From Gaetbulibacter_B jejuensis (GTDB taxonomy: Bacteria; Bacteroidota; Bacteroidia; Flavobacteriales; Flavobacteriaceae), in the NCBI RefSeq assembly GCF_039524015.1, contig NZ_BAAAGF010000004.1:388853-452852 (forward strand): a DNA stretch of 64,000 nucleotides. The letters are read 5' to 3'. Each line of letters starts with the position of its first letter. Within the stretch, counting starts at the first letter, position 1. Shown piece by piece: positions 42,240-51,445 of the stretch. The notes beneath the pieces were generated by a model. It was given only the letters and a program-made list of their open reading frames with translations, did no database searches and was not told the origin of the DNA. The translations under genes and the position numbers were made by a program.

Positions 42240-42610
42240 TAGAGTTTATTTGGGAAAAAACTTATGCTGCTGTACCGTTTACTGTACCAACAGATACAAA
42301 AGTAACCTCTTCTATTGACAGAGTAATGAATGGACCGAGTGCTAATGATTATTATGCAGCTGCTGTTTATTATTTAGAAGAAGGTAAAGATATTAATAAA
42401 GCTAAAGAGTGGATAGACAAATCAATGTCTTTGACAGAAACTCCTAGATTTTGGCAATTAAGAAAAAAGTCGTTAATCTATGCTGCTGCAGGCGATAAAA
42501 AAGGGGCTATTGAAGCAGCAAAAAAATCTTTAGCTGCAGCCAAAGAAGCAGGAAATGATGATTATGTGAAAATGAATACAGATTCATTAAAAGAATGGGG
42601 AGCAATGTAA
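41765..42610 (+). CDS. DUF2911 domain protein, intact copy
   Basis: A 281-residue secreted protein with a signal peptide (MKKLLLLTLAIAFTFSVNAQ), a DUF2911 beta-domain (LEQRVGLTDVTLEYSRPGVKGRAIFG... to about 165) and a C-terminal TPR-like helical part (about 195-275, with YYAAAVYYLEEGKDINKAKEWI). The function of DUF2911 is unknown. There is no T9SS tail, so it is probably periplasmic. Its first two thirds are duplicated 14.7 kb upstream. A terminator follows at 42632. Confidence 0.92.
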   Translation: MKKLLLLTLAIAFTFSVNAQIETPQSSPASKLEQRVGLTDVTLEYSRPGVKGRAIFGDLVPYDKLWRAGANKNTMVTFSDDVTIDGQTLKAGSYAIFVKPMKGSWEVFFYTDTNNWGNPQNWDDAKVAVKTTVKTYEVPFNVETYTIDVNQISNSGAALEFIWEKTYAAVPFTVPTDTKVTSSIDRVMNGPSANDYYAAAVYYLEEGKDINKAKEWIDKSMSLTETPRFWQLRKKSLIYAAAGDKKGAIEAAKKSLAAAKEAGNDDYVKMNTDSLKEWGAM

Positions 42611-42631
42611 TTGTAAACCAATAATAATACT

Positions 42632-42662
42632 AAAAAAGCGCAACAATTGTTGCGCTTTTTTT
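42632..42662. terminator. bidirectional terminator after DUF2911
   Basis: A perfect palindromic stem AAAAAAGCGCAACA/TGTTGCGCTTTTTT between convergent genes ending at 42610 and 42661. Confidence 0.9.
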
Positions 42663-43647
42663 ATTCATAATGTAAACCTATTTTTTGTCTTACAGTATCT
42701 AACATTGTAATTAGAGTTTTACTAAATTGAAACGACATAACATCACTTTCTGTTTTTCCATCTCTAAGTAATTGGTTAAAGTGTATGGTTTCAAAATTAT
42801 AACCGTTGGTAGTATATCCAAAATCGAAATGTTCTTCTTTGCCTTCATTAGGAATTAAACTCACTGTCGAAGGCTCTTGAAAACGACTGTTTATTTTTAC
42901 AATTCCGTTTTCGCAATAAAATATAGCTTCAGTAGGTGTTTTTTCTAAAAGGGTACTTTTTAAATGCGCTTTTATAGAATTGTTATAGTCAAAAGTTATT
43001 GTACAAGACGAATCTACACCATTTTCAAAAAAAGTAGCATTGGTTTCTAAGGTATTTGGTTGACCTAGAGTAGACAATGCTGCAAAAATAGGATAGATAC
43101 CAATATCTAAAAGACTTCCGCCACCTAACGACTTTTTAAACACGCGAGAATTCATGTCAACTGTTGGTTTAAAGCCAAAGTCAGCTTCTAATTTTGTGAT
43201 GTTTCCAAAGGTTTTGTCTTCAAGGTGTTGAAGCGCAAATTTGTAATGTGGTAAAAAATACGTCCATAAGGCTTCCATGAGCAGTACTTTGTTTTCTTTT
43301 GCTACTGTAATCATCTCTTCAACCTCATTTTTATCCATAGCAAAAGGTTTTTCGCATAACACCGCTTTTTTATTTTTTAGACATAATATGGCATTTTCTT
43401 TATGGAGTGCATGTGGAGTCGCAATATAAACTGCGTCAATATTTGGGTCTTTAGCTAAATCTTCATAACTGTTGTACGCTTTTTCGGCATTATAAGTTTT
43501 AGCAAATTCGTTAGCTTTTTCTTGGCTTCGGGACGCCACAGCATATAATTGACAATTGTCAATAGTTAAAATATCTTGGGCAAATTTATTGGCTATTTTT
43601 CCAAGACCAATAATTCCCCAGCGTATGGTTTTAGTTTGTTGTGACAT
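42661..43647 (-). CDS. Gfo/Idh/MocA family oxidoreductase
   Basis: A 328-residue NAD(P)-dependent dehydrogenase: RWGIIGLGKIANKFAQDI (Rossmann), VYIATPHALHKENAILCLKNKKAVLCEKPFAM (EKP motif) and a C-terminal alpha/beta domain with a GGGSLLDIGIY motif. Such enzymes oxidise sugars, inositols or similar polyols. It overlaps the SSS symporter gene by 17 bases, implying that the substrate is imported by that symporter. Confidence 0.93.
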   Translation of the reverse strand: MSQQTKTIRWGIIGLGKIANKFAQDILTIDNCQLYAVASRSQEKANEFAKTYNAEKAYNSYEDLAKDPNIDAVYIATPHALHKENAILCLKNKKAVLCEKPFAMDKNEVEEMITVAKENKVLLMEALWTYFLPHYKFALQHLEDKTFGNITKLEADFGFKPTVDMNSRVFKKSLGGGSLLDIGIYPIFAALSTLGQPNTLETNATFFENGVDSSCTITFDYNNSIKAHLKSTLLEKTPTEAIFYCENGIVKINSRFQEPSTVSLIPNEGKEEHFDFGYTTNGYNFETIHFNQLLRDGKTESDVMSFQFSKTLITMLDTVRQKIGLHYE

Positions 43648-45331
43648 GTGTTTTTTGATTCAATTGAATGCCTAATGCTAATACAATAACAATAAGACAA
43701 CCTACAAAATTTAACCATAAATACGGTAGGTTGATAAGACTAAAATGGTTTAAGAAAAATAGTGCAATAACAATAACTTGAGTTAATAATGCAGCAATAA
43801 AAACCGCATTTCCTTTAACGTGTTTAAAGAAAAAAGCAAGTAAGAAAATACCAAGCACATTTCCGTAGAAAATAGAACCAATGATATTTACCAACTGAAT
43901 GAGGTTTTCGGCTAAATTAGCAACACAGGCTACACCTATTGCCATTAATCCCCAAGCTAGAGTAAACCATTTTGAGGCTTTTACCATTTCAGCTTCAGAT
44001 TTTTCACTTACATTTCGTTTGTATAAATCTATAGTTGTTGTAGATGCTAATGCGTTGAGCTCACTAGAAGTACTAGACATTGCAGCACTTAAAATAACAG
44101 CAAGCAACAACCCAATAAGACCACGAGGAAGGTTCTTCAAGATAAAAGAAATAAACATGTAGTCTTTATCATTACTTTCAATCTTTAGGTTTTTGGCTTC
44201 AGCAGCTTTATCAATTAAAACTCTTGCTTCGGCTCTTAGTTTATCATTTTCGGTATTGAAGTTTGCAATTGTAGATTTTGAAATGGACTTTCCTGTAGTG
44301 TTAAACGAATTAATAGCTTCCTTTTTAACGTGAAAAAGTTCTTGTTGCTGTGTTTGAAGTTGCTTGTAGTCTTCAGCGTATTCTGAATTTAAAACGGTTT
44401 CAGTAGCTAAAGGGTTAAAATTTAAAGGAGCTTCATTAAACTGATAAAACACAAACACCATAACGCCAACCAATAGAATAAAGAACTGCATAGGGACTTT
44501 TAACAAGCCGTTAAAAATGAGTCCTAATTGCATTTCTTTAACCGATTTTCCTGAAAGATAACGCTGTACTTGACTTTGATCTGTTCCAAAATAGGAGAGC
44601 ATCAAAAACGTACCACCAATAATTCCACTCCAAAAGGTATAACGGTTATTAAGATCGAATGAAAAATCTAAAACATCCATTTTGCCACTAGCTCCTGCAA
44701 TTTCTATGGCATTGCTAAAGGTGATGTCTTCTGGTAGCTTATTGATGATTAAAATAAAAGCGACAATCATTCCTGAGAAAATAACTAGCATTTGGTGTTT
44801 TTGAGTCACGTTTACAGCTTTTGTACCACCTGTAACTGTGTAGATGATTACCAACACACCAATAATAATGTTTAGTAAAAGCAGATTCCAACCTAATACA
44901 ACCGATAAGATTATAGCAGGTGCAAAAATGGTTATTCCTGCAGCTAAACCTCTTTGTATTAAAAAGAGTATTGCTGTTAGAGTTCTTGTTTTTAAATCAA
45001 ATCTGTTTTCTAAAAACTCGTAAGCTGTATATACTTTAAGTCGATGGTATAATGGAATAAACACCATGCATATAATAACCATAGCAATAGGAAGTCCAAA
45101 ATAAAATTGAACAAAGCCCATACCATCATTAAACGCTTGACCAGGAGTTGATAAAAACGTAATAGCACTTGCTTGTGTTGCCATTACAGAGAGTCCAATA
45201 GTCCACCAATGTGCAGTATTGCCACCTTTTATGTAATCTTCAACATTTTTACTACCACGAGTTTGCCAAGTACCATATAAAACAATAGTAAAAAGGGTTA
45301 ATGAAAGTACAATCCAGTCTATTGTTTGCAT
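43631..45331 (-). CDS. sodium:solute symporter (SSS family)
   Basis: A 566-residue membrane protein with about 13 predicted helices and SSS features (GGNTAHWWTIGLSVMATQASAITFLSTPGQAF, AAMSSTSSELNALAS). A hydrophilic loop at about residues 310-385, charged and possibly helical, interrupts the helices. It likely imports a sugar, sugar acid or similar organic solute with sodium. A 33-residue membrane peptide is encoded immediately upstream, with PIG-L and Gfo/Idh genes on either side in one operon. Confidence 0.92.
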   Translation of the reverse strand: MQTIDWIVLSLTLFTIVLYGTWQTRGSKNVEDYIKGGNTAHWWTIGLSVMATQASAITFLSTPGQAFNDGMGFVQFYFGLPIAMVIICMVFIPLYHRLKVYTAYEFLENRFDLKTRTLTAILFLIQRGLAAGITIFAPAIILSVVLGWNLLLLNIIIGVLVIIYTVTGGTKAVNVTQKHQMLVIFSGMIVAFILIINKLPEDITFSNAIEIAGASGKMDVLDFSFDLNNRYTFWSGIIGGTFLMLSYFGTDQSQVQRYLSGKSVKEMQLGLIFNGLLKVPMQFFILLVGVMVFVFYQFNEAPLNFNPLATETVLNSEYAEDYKQLQTQQQELFHVKKEAINSFNTTGKSISKSTIANFNTENDKLRAEARVLIDKAAEAKNLKIESNDKDYMFISFILKNLPRGLIGLLLAVILSAAMSSTSSELNALASTTTIDLYKRNVSEKSEAEMVKASKWFTLAWGLMAIGVACVANLAENLIQLVNIIGSIFYGNVLGIFLLAFFFKHVKGNAVFIAALLTQVIVIALFFLNHFSLINLPYLWLNFVGCLIVIVLALGIQLNQKTHVTTN

Positions 45332-45333
45332 AA

Positions 45334-45435
45334 TTAGTAAGCTTGTGTAATTAAGTAGAAAAACAAAATGTACAAGGCATTAGCTACCAAAATTAAGGTG
45401 TACATTTTTTGCCATTTGTAGTTGTCCTGTTCCAT
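45334..45435 (-). CDS. 33-residue single-pass membrane peptide between PIG-L and SSS genes
   Basis: A short frame MEQDNYKWQKMYTLILVANA, then LYILFFYLITQAY: a charged N-terminus and one strongly hydrophobic helix. Its ATG shares one base with the PIG-L stop (TAATG) and it stops 2 bases before the SSS start, an arrangement typical of translated operon genes. It may be an accessory subunit of the symporter. I recognise no named family. Confidence 0.65.
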   Translation of the reverse strand: MEQDNYKWQKMYTLILVANALYILFFYLITQAY

Positions 45436-47972
45436 TAGTTTTTTAAACTTTCTTCGGTTGAAATATCTTCTTTTCCAATAGAAAGCATATTGGCAAATAA
45501 ACGGTACGCACCAGAAACTCCAGCAGGAAACTCTCTAAAAAAGCTTAATCCTGTATAAATGTAATACCCTTTACCATGCTTTGCTACGAGTAAGCTGCCT
45601 TCTTTAGTAGTTTCTCCTTTGTCGTGCATTGAAAGCAAAGGCGTAAACTCATTAGCCCATTCATTAGGAAAATAAAGCCCACGCTCTTGAGTCCAACCTT
45701 CAAAATCTTTTGTAGTGATTTTATTAGGGTAATTAAGAAGTGGATGTTCAGGGTTTAAGAACGTAACTTCAGCAAACTCATCAGTAACACGATCTCTAGA
45801 TAATTGTAATTTGTAAGGTGCTAAATTATTAGTTTTTAGTCCTCTGCTAGTGTTGTATTGAACAATCATGTTTCCGCCATTGGCTACATAATCAAACAGT
45901 TCTTGTTGTTTATATTTTAAGTCTTCAACTGTGTTGTAAGCTCTAATACCAACTACAACAGCATCAAACTTGCTTAAAGTTTCTGTGTTAATGTCTTCAG
46001 GTTTTAGTATCACTACATTATAACCTATTTGTTGTAAGCTTTCAGGAACTACATCACCTGCACCTTCAATGTAAGCGATGTTTTCACCTCTCTTTTTAAT
46101 GTCTAATCTTACAATTTTACTTTCGCTAGGAAGTAATACAGTTTGATACGGAATATGGTCGTAATCAATCTCAATAAGCTCTCTGGTAAACACTTGGTCA
46201 CCAACATGAACCATTGGTGTAATTAGTCCTTCGCTTTGATTTTTAGGAGGTACAACAGTAAATACTAATGTTTGCTCCTGACCACTATTTGCAATTGATA
46301 CTTTTTGTTTTTCAGGATAAATGTTCCAATCTTGTGGATGCGCAATTTGCACATAACCTTCAAGATTATCTTTTCCTGATTTTATCACAACCTGAATGTC
46401 TTTTTGCTGACCGTTTTCAAAAATGATAACCTTTTCAGATACTTTAGCAGAGGCTTCAGGGATAATTTCAAAGGGTTTATAAACTTCACCTTTTACAGGA
46501 TCGTTGGTTTTGTAAACTATAGGTCTTGTAAATTCTATAGGTGTTTGGTTGATTTCTAATTTAAAAGTTGCTGTATATTCTCTAGGTGTTTCAGGATGTC
46601 CAATTAACGCTTTGTCTTCAACTTTGTACATGCCCAAAGTACCTTTTTTTGTTAGCCAATATGGTGTAGTTGGAAGCTGACGCGAAGAAATGAGAATAGT
46701 ATCTTTAAGGTTTTCTTCAATATTATCTTTTAAAGCAAAGCGTTTATAAAGGCGTTTTTTTCTTCCGCTATCTTTTAGTTGTAAGCCAGTAAACATAATG
46801 TTTGCGTCACTTCTGTTAATCATTTCAATAGAAAGTGGCACTTTAGAATTTGCTGTTGCGTGGTTAGAATTAGCAACAACTTCAAGAAACAAACCAGCAC
46901 AATTAGCAATAATATTTTTGATTTCTTCAGATTTTATGGTTTTCCAATGCTCATTTTCTAAATCTTGAATTAAGGTATAGGCTTCAGCAAGCTTTGGAAT
47001 GGATGCCGAAGGGTTTGAAAAATCGTAGTCTTTTTCAACTTGATAAAGAATGTCTCCAATGGCTTTCCCGCCTTTAATACGATTCCATGAAGTGTCAATA
47101 CCATCAAAAATATTGGTTTTGTCAGTTGGTAACGAACCATTAATTAGTTCGATATATTCCATTTGTTCGCCTCTACTACCAGAACTCCCAAAACCTTGTG
47201 ATTTATGCTGACTTCTACTAAGCGCTGCAATCTCAGGATTACTCAATCCGTTTAACGGAAAATACACTCCAGTATCAATGGATAATAAATTGGTTTTATC
47301 GGCTTTTTCAAAAGCGTCTTGACTACCATAAAACCACCAACTAGTATTAAAAAATTGACGTTTTGGTTGCCATGGACTTACTGTTTTTAATTGTTCTGGA
47401 TAAACTGATGCGTTGTTTGCTAAATCAAAAGCTTCAACACTTAGCATTGCAGAACTAGTGTGGTGACCATGTGTGCTACCAGGACTTCTATGGTCAAAAC
47501 GGTTAATGATAACGTCTGGTTGAAATTGGCGTATAGCAAGTACAACATCGCTTAACACTTCGTTTTTGTTCCAAATTTCAAGAGTTTCATCAGGATGTTT
47601 GGAGTAACCAAAATCGTTAGCTCTGGTGAAACGTTGTTCACCACCATCAATGCGACGAGCAGTTAAAAGTTCTTGTGTTCTAATAACTCCAAGAAGTTCA
47701 CGTATTTCGGGTCCAATTAAGTTTTGACCACCATCGCCACGTGTTAAAGATAAGTAAGCAGTACGTGCTTTTAAGTGGTTGGACATATAAGAAATTAACC
47801 GTGTGTTTTCATCGTCAGGATGCGCAGCAACGTAGAGTACCGAACCTAAAAAATTAAGTTTTTGTATGGATTCGTATATTTCTGAACTATTAGGTTTTTT
47901 AGGTTGTTGAGCAAACGTTGAGTAAGAAGAAATTGCAATTGCTAAAAAAGAAAACAGTAGTTTTTTATGCAT
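45435..47972 (-). CDS. PIG-L family deacetylase with C-terminal accessory domains
   Basis: A large secreted protein of 845 residues from the ATG at 47972, chosen because a longer TTG start would precede the signal peptide (MHKKLLFSFLAIAISSYSTFAQ). The catalytic zinc motif AHPDDE lies near residue 50 and the second ligand region STHGHHTSS about 125 residues later. A central beta region and a C-terminal ThuA-like part follow. LmbE-type enzymes deacetylate N-acetylated sugars; with the neighbouring symporter and Gfo/Idh it suggests use of an amino sugar or related compound. Confidence 0.9.
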   Translation of the reverse strand: MHKKLLFSFLAIAISSYSTFAQQPKKPNSSEIYESIQKLNFLGSVLYVAAHPDDENTRLISYMSNHLKARTAYLSLTRGDGGQNLIGPEIRELLGVIRTQELLTARRIDGGEQRFTRANDFGYSKHPDETLEIWNKNEVLSDVVLAIRQFQPDVIINRFDHRSPGSTHGHHTSSAMLSVEAFDLANNASVYPEQLKTVSPWQPKRQFFNTSWWFYGSQDAFEKADKTNLLSIDTGVYFPLNGLSNPEIAALSRSQHKSQGFGSSGSRGEQMEYIELINGSLPTDKTNIFDGIDTSWNRIKGGKAIGDILYQVEKDYDFSNPSASIPKLAEAYTLIQDLENEHWKTIKSEEIKNIIANCAGLFLEVVANSNHATANSKVPLSIEMINRSDANIMFTGLQLKDSGRKKRLYKRFALKDNIEENLKDTILISSRQLPTTPYWLTKKGTLGMYKVEDKALIGHPETPREYTATFKLEINQTPIEFTRPIVYKTNDPVKGEVYKPFEIIPEASAKVSEKVIIFENGQQKDIQVVIKSGKDNLEGYVQIAHPQDWNIYPEKQKVSIANSGQEQTLVFTVVPPKNQSEGLITPMVHVGDQVFTRELIEIDYDHIPYQTVLLPSESKIVRLDIKKRGENIAYIEGAGDVVPESLQQIGYNVVILKPEDINTETLSKFDAVVVGIRAYNTVEDLKYKQQELFDYVANGGNMIVQYNTSRGLKTNNLAPYKLQLSRDRVTDEFAEVTFLNPEHPLLNYPNKITTKDFEGWTQERGLYFPNEWANEFTPLLSMHDKGETTKEGSLLVAKHGKGYYIYTGLSFFREFPAGVSGAYRLFANMLSIGKEDISTEESLKN

Positions 47973-48006
47973 GGTTTTTTGGTTTGTGGGCAATAAATAT
48001 AAAAAG

Positions 48007-48030
48007 AAAACCAGCGCATCTGCTGGTTTT
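48007..48030 (-). terminator. hairpin downstream of the 48078 gene
   Basis: A perfect 9-bp stem AAAACCAGC/GCTGGTTTT with a 6-base loop, between the PIG-L gene start and the stop of the upstream membrane-protein gene. The T-tract on the minus strand is weak. Confidence 0.6.
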
Positions 48031-48077
48031 AATGTTTCTTTAACGTGTGAGTTTTAGTATTTATAGGTTTTCATCCG

Positions 48078-48734
48078 TTATTCATGTTTATTCTTTTTAA
48101 ATATCATTTTTAAATCCGCTATTAAATAAAATCCAACAAACCCAAATATTCCAATTGCTAATAGGTAACCTCCATTAGGAATTATTAGAAAGACATTGAG
48201 TCCAATTAAAAATAAACAAAATGGATAAGTAAATAAACGAATTAGAGTGTTTTTAGTAGACCATTCTTTCTCAATTTTCCTTTCTTCAATTTCCATATCC
48301 AATAGTTCGTAAATTTCGTCAAGTTGATTTTGCTTTTCAAACCTGTAAATCATTCGTGCAAAGAATGTAAAGAGTGAAACGAATACAGCTAAAAATATTA
48401 TTATTGGCCAATTCCCTATAAAGTTAAATTCAGTTAGATTTTCTGGAAATACAAAGTATAGAAAACCAAATATTAAAAGTCCAATTAAAGTTTTGCCAAT
48501 TGGATTTAATTTGTCTGAAATTTTAATTAGGTGATTTTTTGAGTTAAACTGAAATTTAAAAACAGGATAGAAAGTTGTATTCCAACTATTTTGTTTCCAA
48601 ATTTTTATTTCATCTTTGCTAATTTCACCTATTGTTCTAATATCTCGCGTCAGCACATTCCACAAGTGATTCAAGAAGGTATCATTCTTTCTCAATTCAA
48701 TTAACTTTTCAACTTCTTTTTTATAGATTTCCAT
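48078..48734 (-). CDS. hypothetical membrane protein (218 aa)
   Basis: No family recognised. The first 90 residues are soluble and charged, followed by four predicted membrane helices (about 85-100, 107-128, 168-185, 190-210) around a charged loop with a helix (EKQNQLDEIYELLDMEIEER). It follows another four-helix protein 40 bases upstream in the same direction. Codon use is ordinary for the region. Confidence 0.6.
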   Translation of the reverse strand: MEIYKKEVEKLIELRKNDTFLNHLWNVLTRDIRTIGEISKDEIKIWKQNSWNTTFYPVFKFQFNSKNHLIKISDKLNPIGKTLIGLLIFGFLYFVFPENLTEFNFIGNWPIIIFLAVFVSLFTFFARMIYRFEKQNQLDEIYELLDMEIEERKIEKEWSTKNTLIRLFTYPFCLFLIGLNVFLIIPNGGYLLAIGIFGFVGFYLIADLKMIFKKNKHE

Positions 48735-48773
48735 AGTTTGATTTGGAAGAGTTGGTAATCTTTATTTAAGGTT

Positions 48774-49286
48774 TTATTTATTCAGTTTATAATTTTGTCC
48801 AGTCTTAAATCCGCAATAGCCTATAAAAATTAATAATAGTATTTGGATGCCAAAAAGTATGTTTGATATTAAGAGTAAACCATTTTCTTTAGGTTTTACT
48901 TCTGGTTCAATTTCTTGGTCGCTTAAAGGAGGGTACACTGTCCAACTTGATGATTGTTGGTTTAATAGCTCTAGTATAGAAATTAGTTCCATTAGAACTA
49001 AAACTAAAAGTATAGTAGAGATTATCAAGATTAGATTTGCAACTAAATTATTGAATTTCCTACGTAGTACCCTTACTAAATATGCTCCAAAGAATATTAT
49101 ATAGCTGCAAAACAAAATGAATTGAGTGTTTTCAATTACTAAGTAAGTATCGTGAATGTTTAAATTTAGAGTAGAATTATTTGTCAACCCTTCAAACCCA
49201 AAAATGAGTAGGTTTATAATAAGAACAAATAGTGTTGTTCCTATCAACCAAAAAACCTCTTTTTTATTTAGTTTGAACTGTTTCAA
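48774..49286 (-). CDS. hypothetical four-helix membrane protein (170 aa)
   Basis: Four predicted membrane helices, starting VFWLIGTTLFVLIINLLIFGF, with a short polar insert (SWTVYPPLSDQEIEPEVKPK) before the last helix. No domain is recognised; a resemblance to cytochrome oxidase-type helices was considered but is not supported by ligand residues. It begins 3 bases after the mechanosensitive channel gene stop. Confidence 0.55.
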   Translation of the reverse strand: MKQFKLNKKEVFWLIGTTLFVLIINLLIFGFEGLTNNSTLNLNIHDTYLVIENTQFILFCSYIIFFGAYLVRVLRRKFNNLVANLILIISTILLVLVLMELISILELLNQQSSSWTVYPPLSDQEIEPEVKPKENGLLLISNILFGIQILLLIFIGYCGFKTGQNYKLNK

Positions 49287-49288
49287 GT

Positions 49289-49831
49289 TTATAACGCATC
49301 TGATCCATCATCAAGAAAATCGTCAATGGCATCTTTTTTAACCAATGTTACAGGTTTTTGCAAGATAAGGTTGTTTGGGTAAGTCACTAAGTCGCCATTA
49401 TCTAACCTTAAATGTAACTGAAACGCAGCAATGTCTTCAATAATCGCTTCCAGAGGAAAATCTTTATCATGGATTTGTATTTTATCTCCAACTTTATAAG
49501 GGAAGTTGAAAAACATAATAATACCTGAAGTAATATTGCTTAAAATAGACCATATTGCAAATAAACCAATACCAATTACAGCAAACACAGAAGAAAATAC
49601 TAAAGCCATATCTTTAAACTCTGCACCAAAAATAAAGGCCTCAATAAGTACTGCAATCATCAATAAAGTTGCAGTTACGTAACGGTTAATGAGATGAATT
49701 CGAGCATCGTTAATACCACTTTTCTTTCCTATTTTTCGTACTGCTACTGCAGAAATAAATCGTATAAATAATAGTATAGCGATTAAAATAGCAGATTGGA
49801 TTAATTCGTTTTTATAAGTTTCTAAAAGCAT
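49289..49831 (-). CDS. small MscS-type mechanosensitive channel
   Basis: A 180-residue protein with three membrane helices, the third being the pore-lining segment (VFAVIGIGLFAIWSILSNITSGIIM), and a beta-domain with FPYKVGDKIQIHD and DNGDLVTYPNN. It lacks most of the large C-terminal vestibule of E. coli MscS, a compact form found in Bacteroidota. It releases solutes on hypo-osmotic shock. Confidence 0.88.
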   Translation of the reverse strand: MLLETYKNELIQSAILIAILLFIRFISAVAVRKIGKKSGINDARIHLINRYVTATLLMIAVLIEAFIFGAEFKDMALVFSSVFAVIGIGLFAIWSILSNITSGIIMFFNFPYKVGDKIQIHDKDFPLEAIIEDIAAFQLHLRLDNGDLVTYPNNLILQKPVTLVKKDAIDDFLDDGSDAL

Positions 49832-49881
49832 TGGAATAGGGTTTCTTTAAACAAAGGTAAAACAGAAAACTAATAAAATCA

Positions 49882-50472
49882 CTAGTTTTCAACTAAACTA
49901 TATAGTGTTTTATAAAGTAGGTGAGTAGGTAACCCAACCACATTAAAATAAGAGCCTTCTATTTTAGTAATACCAACTTGTCCTATCCATTCCTGAATGC
50001 CATAAGCTCCAGCTTTGTCAAAGGGTTTACAGGTATTAATATAGTAGTTAATTTCGTCGTTGGTTAAACTTTTAAAAGTCACTTTGGTAATTGCATTTAC
50101 CGTTTTTTGAAGTGTAGGAGTCGTAAAGCAGATTGAAGTGATGACTTCGTGTGTTGCATTGCTCATAGATTGAATCATGCTAAACGCTTCAGCATCACTA
50201 TTAGGTTTTCCTAAAGCTGTGTTGTTATGCCAAACTATGGTGTCGCTGGTTATTAAAATGTCGTTATCCTTAAGTTCTTCTTTAAAAGGTAAAGCCTTAA
50301 GTTGTGATAGGTAATCACTGATTTCAAAATGCTGTAAACGCTTTGGATATTCTTCTTTAACAGGTTTTAAACGTACTTCAAAATCCAAACCCAATTCTTT
50401 GAAAAATTGTTGTCTTCTAGGAGAGCCAGAAGCTAAAATGATGTTATGGTTTTTGAGTAAGTCGTTAAGCAT
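49882..50472 (-). CDS. maf: Maf family nucleotide pyrophosphatase
   Basis: A 196-residue house-cleaning enzyme that hydrolyses non-canonical or other NTPs. The Maf motifs NIILASGSPRRQQFF and SDTIVWHNNTALGKP are clear, and later KAGAYGIQEWIG and IEGSYFNVVGLP. It shares one base with the UbiA-type gene and ends the maf-ubiA-kdsC-like-DUF2520 operon. Confidence 0.94.
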   Translation of the reverse strand: MLNDLLKNHNIILASGSPRRQQFFKELGLDFEVRLKPVKEEYPKRLQHFEISDYLSQLKALPFKEELKDNDILITSDTIVWHNNTALGKPNSDAEAFSMIQSMSNATHEVITSICFTTPTLQKTVNAITKVTFKSLTNDEINYYINTCKPFDKAGAYGIQEWIGQVGITKIEGSYFNVVGLPTHLLYKTLYSLVEN

Positions 50473-51386
50473 TAATTTATTAAAATGAATTTATATAGTA
50501 ATAATGATAGCATGCCGAAAAGCATTACTAATTTAAGAATATTACTGATAGCGTGATAGTCTTTTTTTGTTTCTGCAGTAAATATTTTTATGCTCACATA
50601 AATTAGTGGAGCAATTATGAACAGTAAAAAGTAACCAACTACAAGTTGTTGCTTAAATAAGTAAGTAACAACATAATATACTGTTGCAGCAATGGGAACA
50701 AAGGATAAAGCAAACACAATTTTTTTGGCACGTTCACGACCAAGTGCTATTGGTAATGTGTTCATTCCTGCTTTATGGTCGCCATCAATATCTTCGATGT
50801 CTTTAACCATTTCACGCAGTAGGTTTATAATAAACGCAAACAACGCATAATCCCAAAGGATTTTAAAAAACGTGACTTGAGTTGCTTGATTTTCTGGAGT
50901 AATAGCAGGCAAAAGCTCAAAAAGACCAACAATAATAATACTTAAAGCAACCAATATAGAAACCAATAGATTGCCAACTAAAATAAGTTGTTTAAAATAA
51001 CTAGCATAGAGGTATAGTAGTCCTGAAATACCAACAAACAGTACAAAAAATCCGCTTCTTCCTACTAAATGAGATAAATAGAACCCAACACCTACACCAA
51101 TAACGTTAAATGCGATAAAGAGGTTGTGGGCTGTTTTTTCAGATACTGTTTTACCAACAATTACCTTATCAGGTTTGTTGATTGCGTCAGTTTCTTTATC
51201 GTAAATATCGTTGATGATATTTCCGCCAGCAGCTAAACAAAGCGTTGCAATAACTAATAAAGAAAACCCAAATCTATTAAGAGTTATCGCTACTCCAAAA
51301 GGCTCAAAAAGTGCATATTTTATTAATAGCTGCACTATGGCAATCATTAAAAGGTTTTTATAGCGGATGAGGTTGAGTATATTCAA
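50472..51386 (-). CDS. UbiA family prenyltransferase (geranylgeranylglycerol-phosphate type)
   Basis: A 304-residue membrane protein with about eight to nine helices. It has the two Asp-rich Mg-binding motifs NIINDIYDKETDAINKPDK and DIEDIDGDHKAGMNTLP. In Flavobacteria this gene is usually annotated as a geranylgeranylglycerol-phosphate geranylgeranyltransferase. Heme or quinone prenylation is an alternative. It lies in a conserved operon with maf and the HAD phosphatase. Confidence 0.85.
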   Translation of the reverse strand: MNILNLIRYKNLLMIAIVQLLIKYALFEPFGVAITLNRFGFSLLVIATLCLAAGGNIINDIYDKETDAINKPDKVIVGKTVSEKTAHNLFIAFNVIGVGVGFYLSHLVGRSGFFVLFVGISGLLYLYASYFKQLILVGNLLVSILVALSIIIVGLFELLPAITPENQATQVTFFKILWDYALFAFIINLLREMVKDIEDIDGDHKAGMNTLPIALGRERAKKIVFALSFVPIAATVYYVVTYLFKQQLVVGYFLLFIIAPLIYVSIKIFTAETKKDYHAISNILKLVMLFGMLSLLLYKFILIN

Positions 51387-51445
51387 TGTATGTTTTTGTT
51401 AGTTGTTAGATTTTTTATTGATGGCTGCATACTGCCAACTAAAAA

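Noticed and set aside
48774..49286. Four-helix protein considered as a cytochrome oxidase-type subunit
   Set aside because: No metal-ligand histidines or neighbouring oxidase genes; left as a hypothetical membrane protein.
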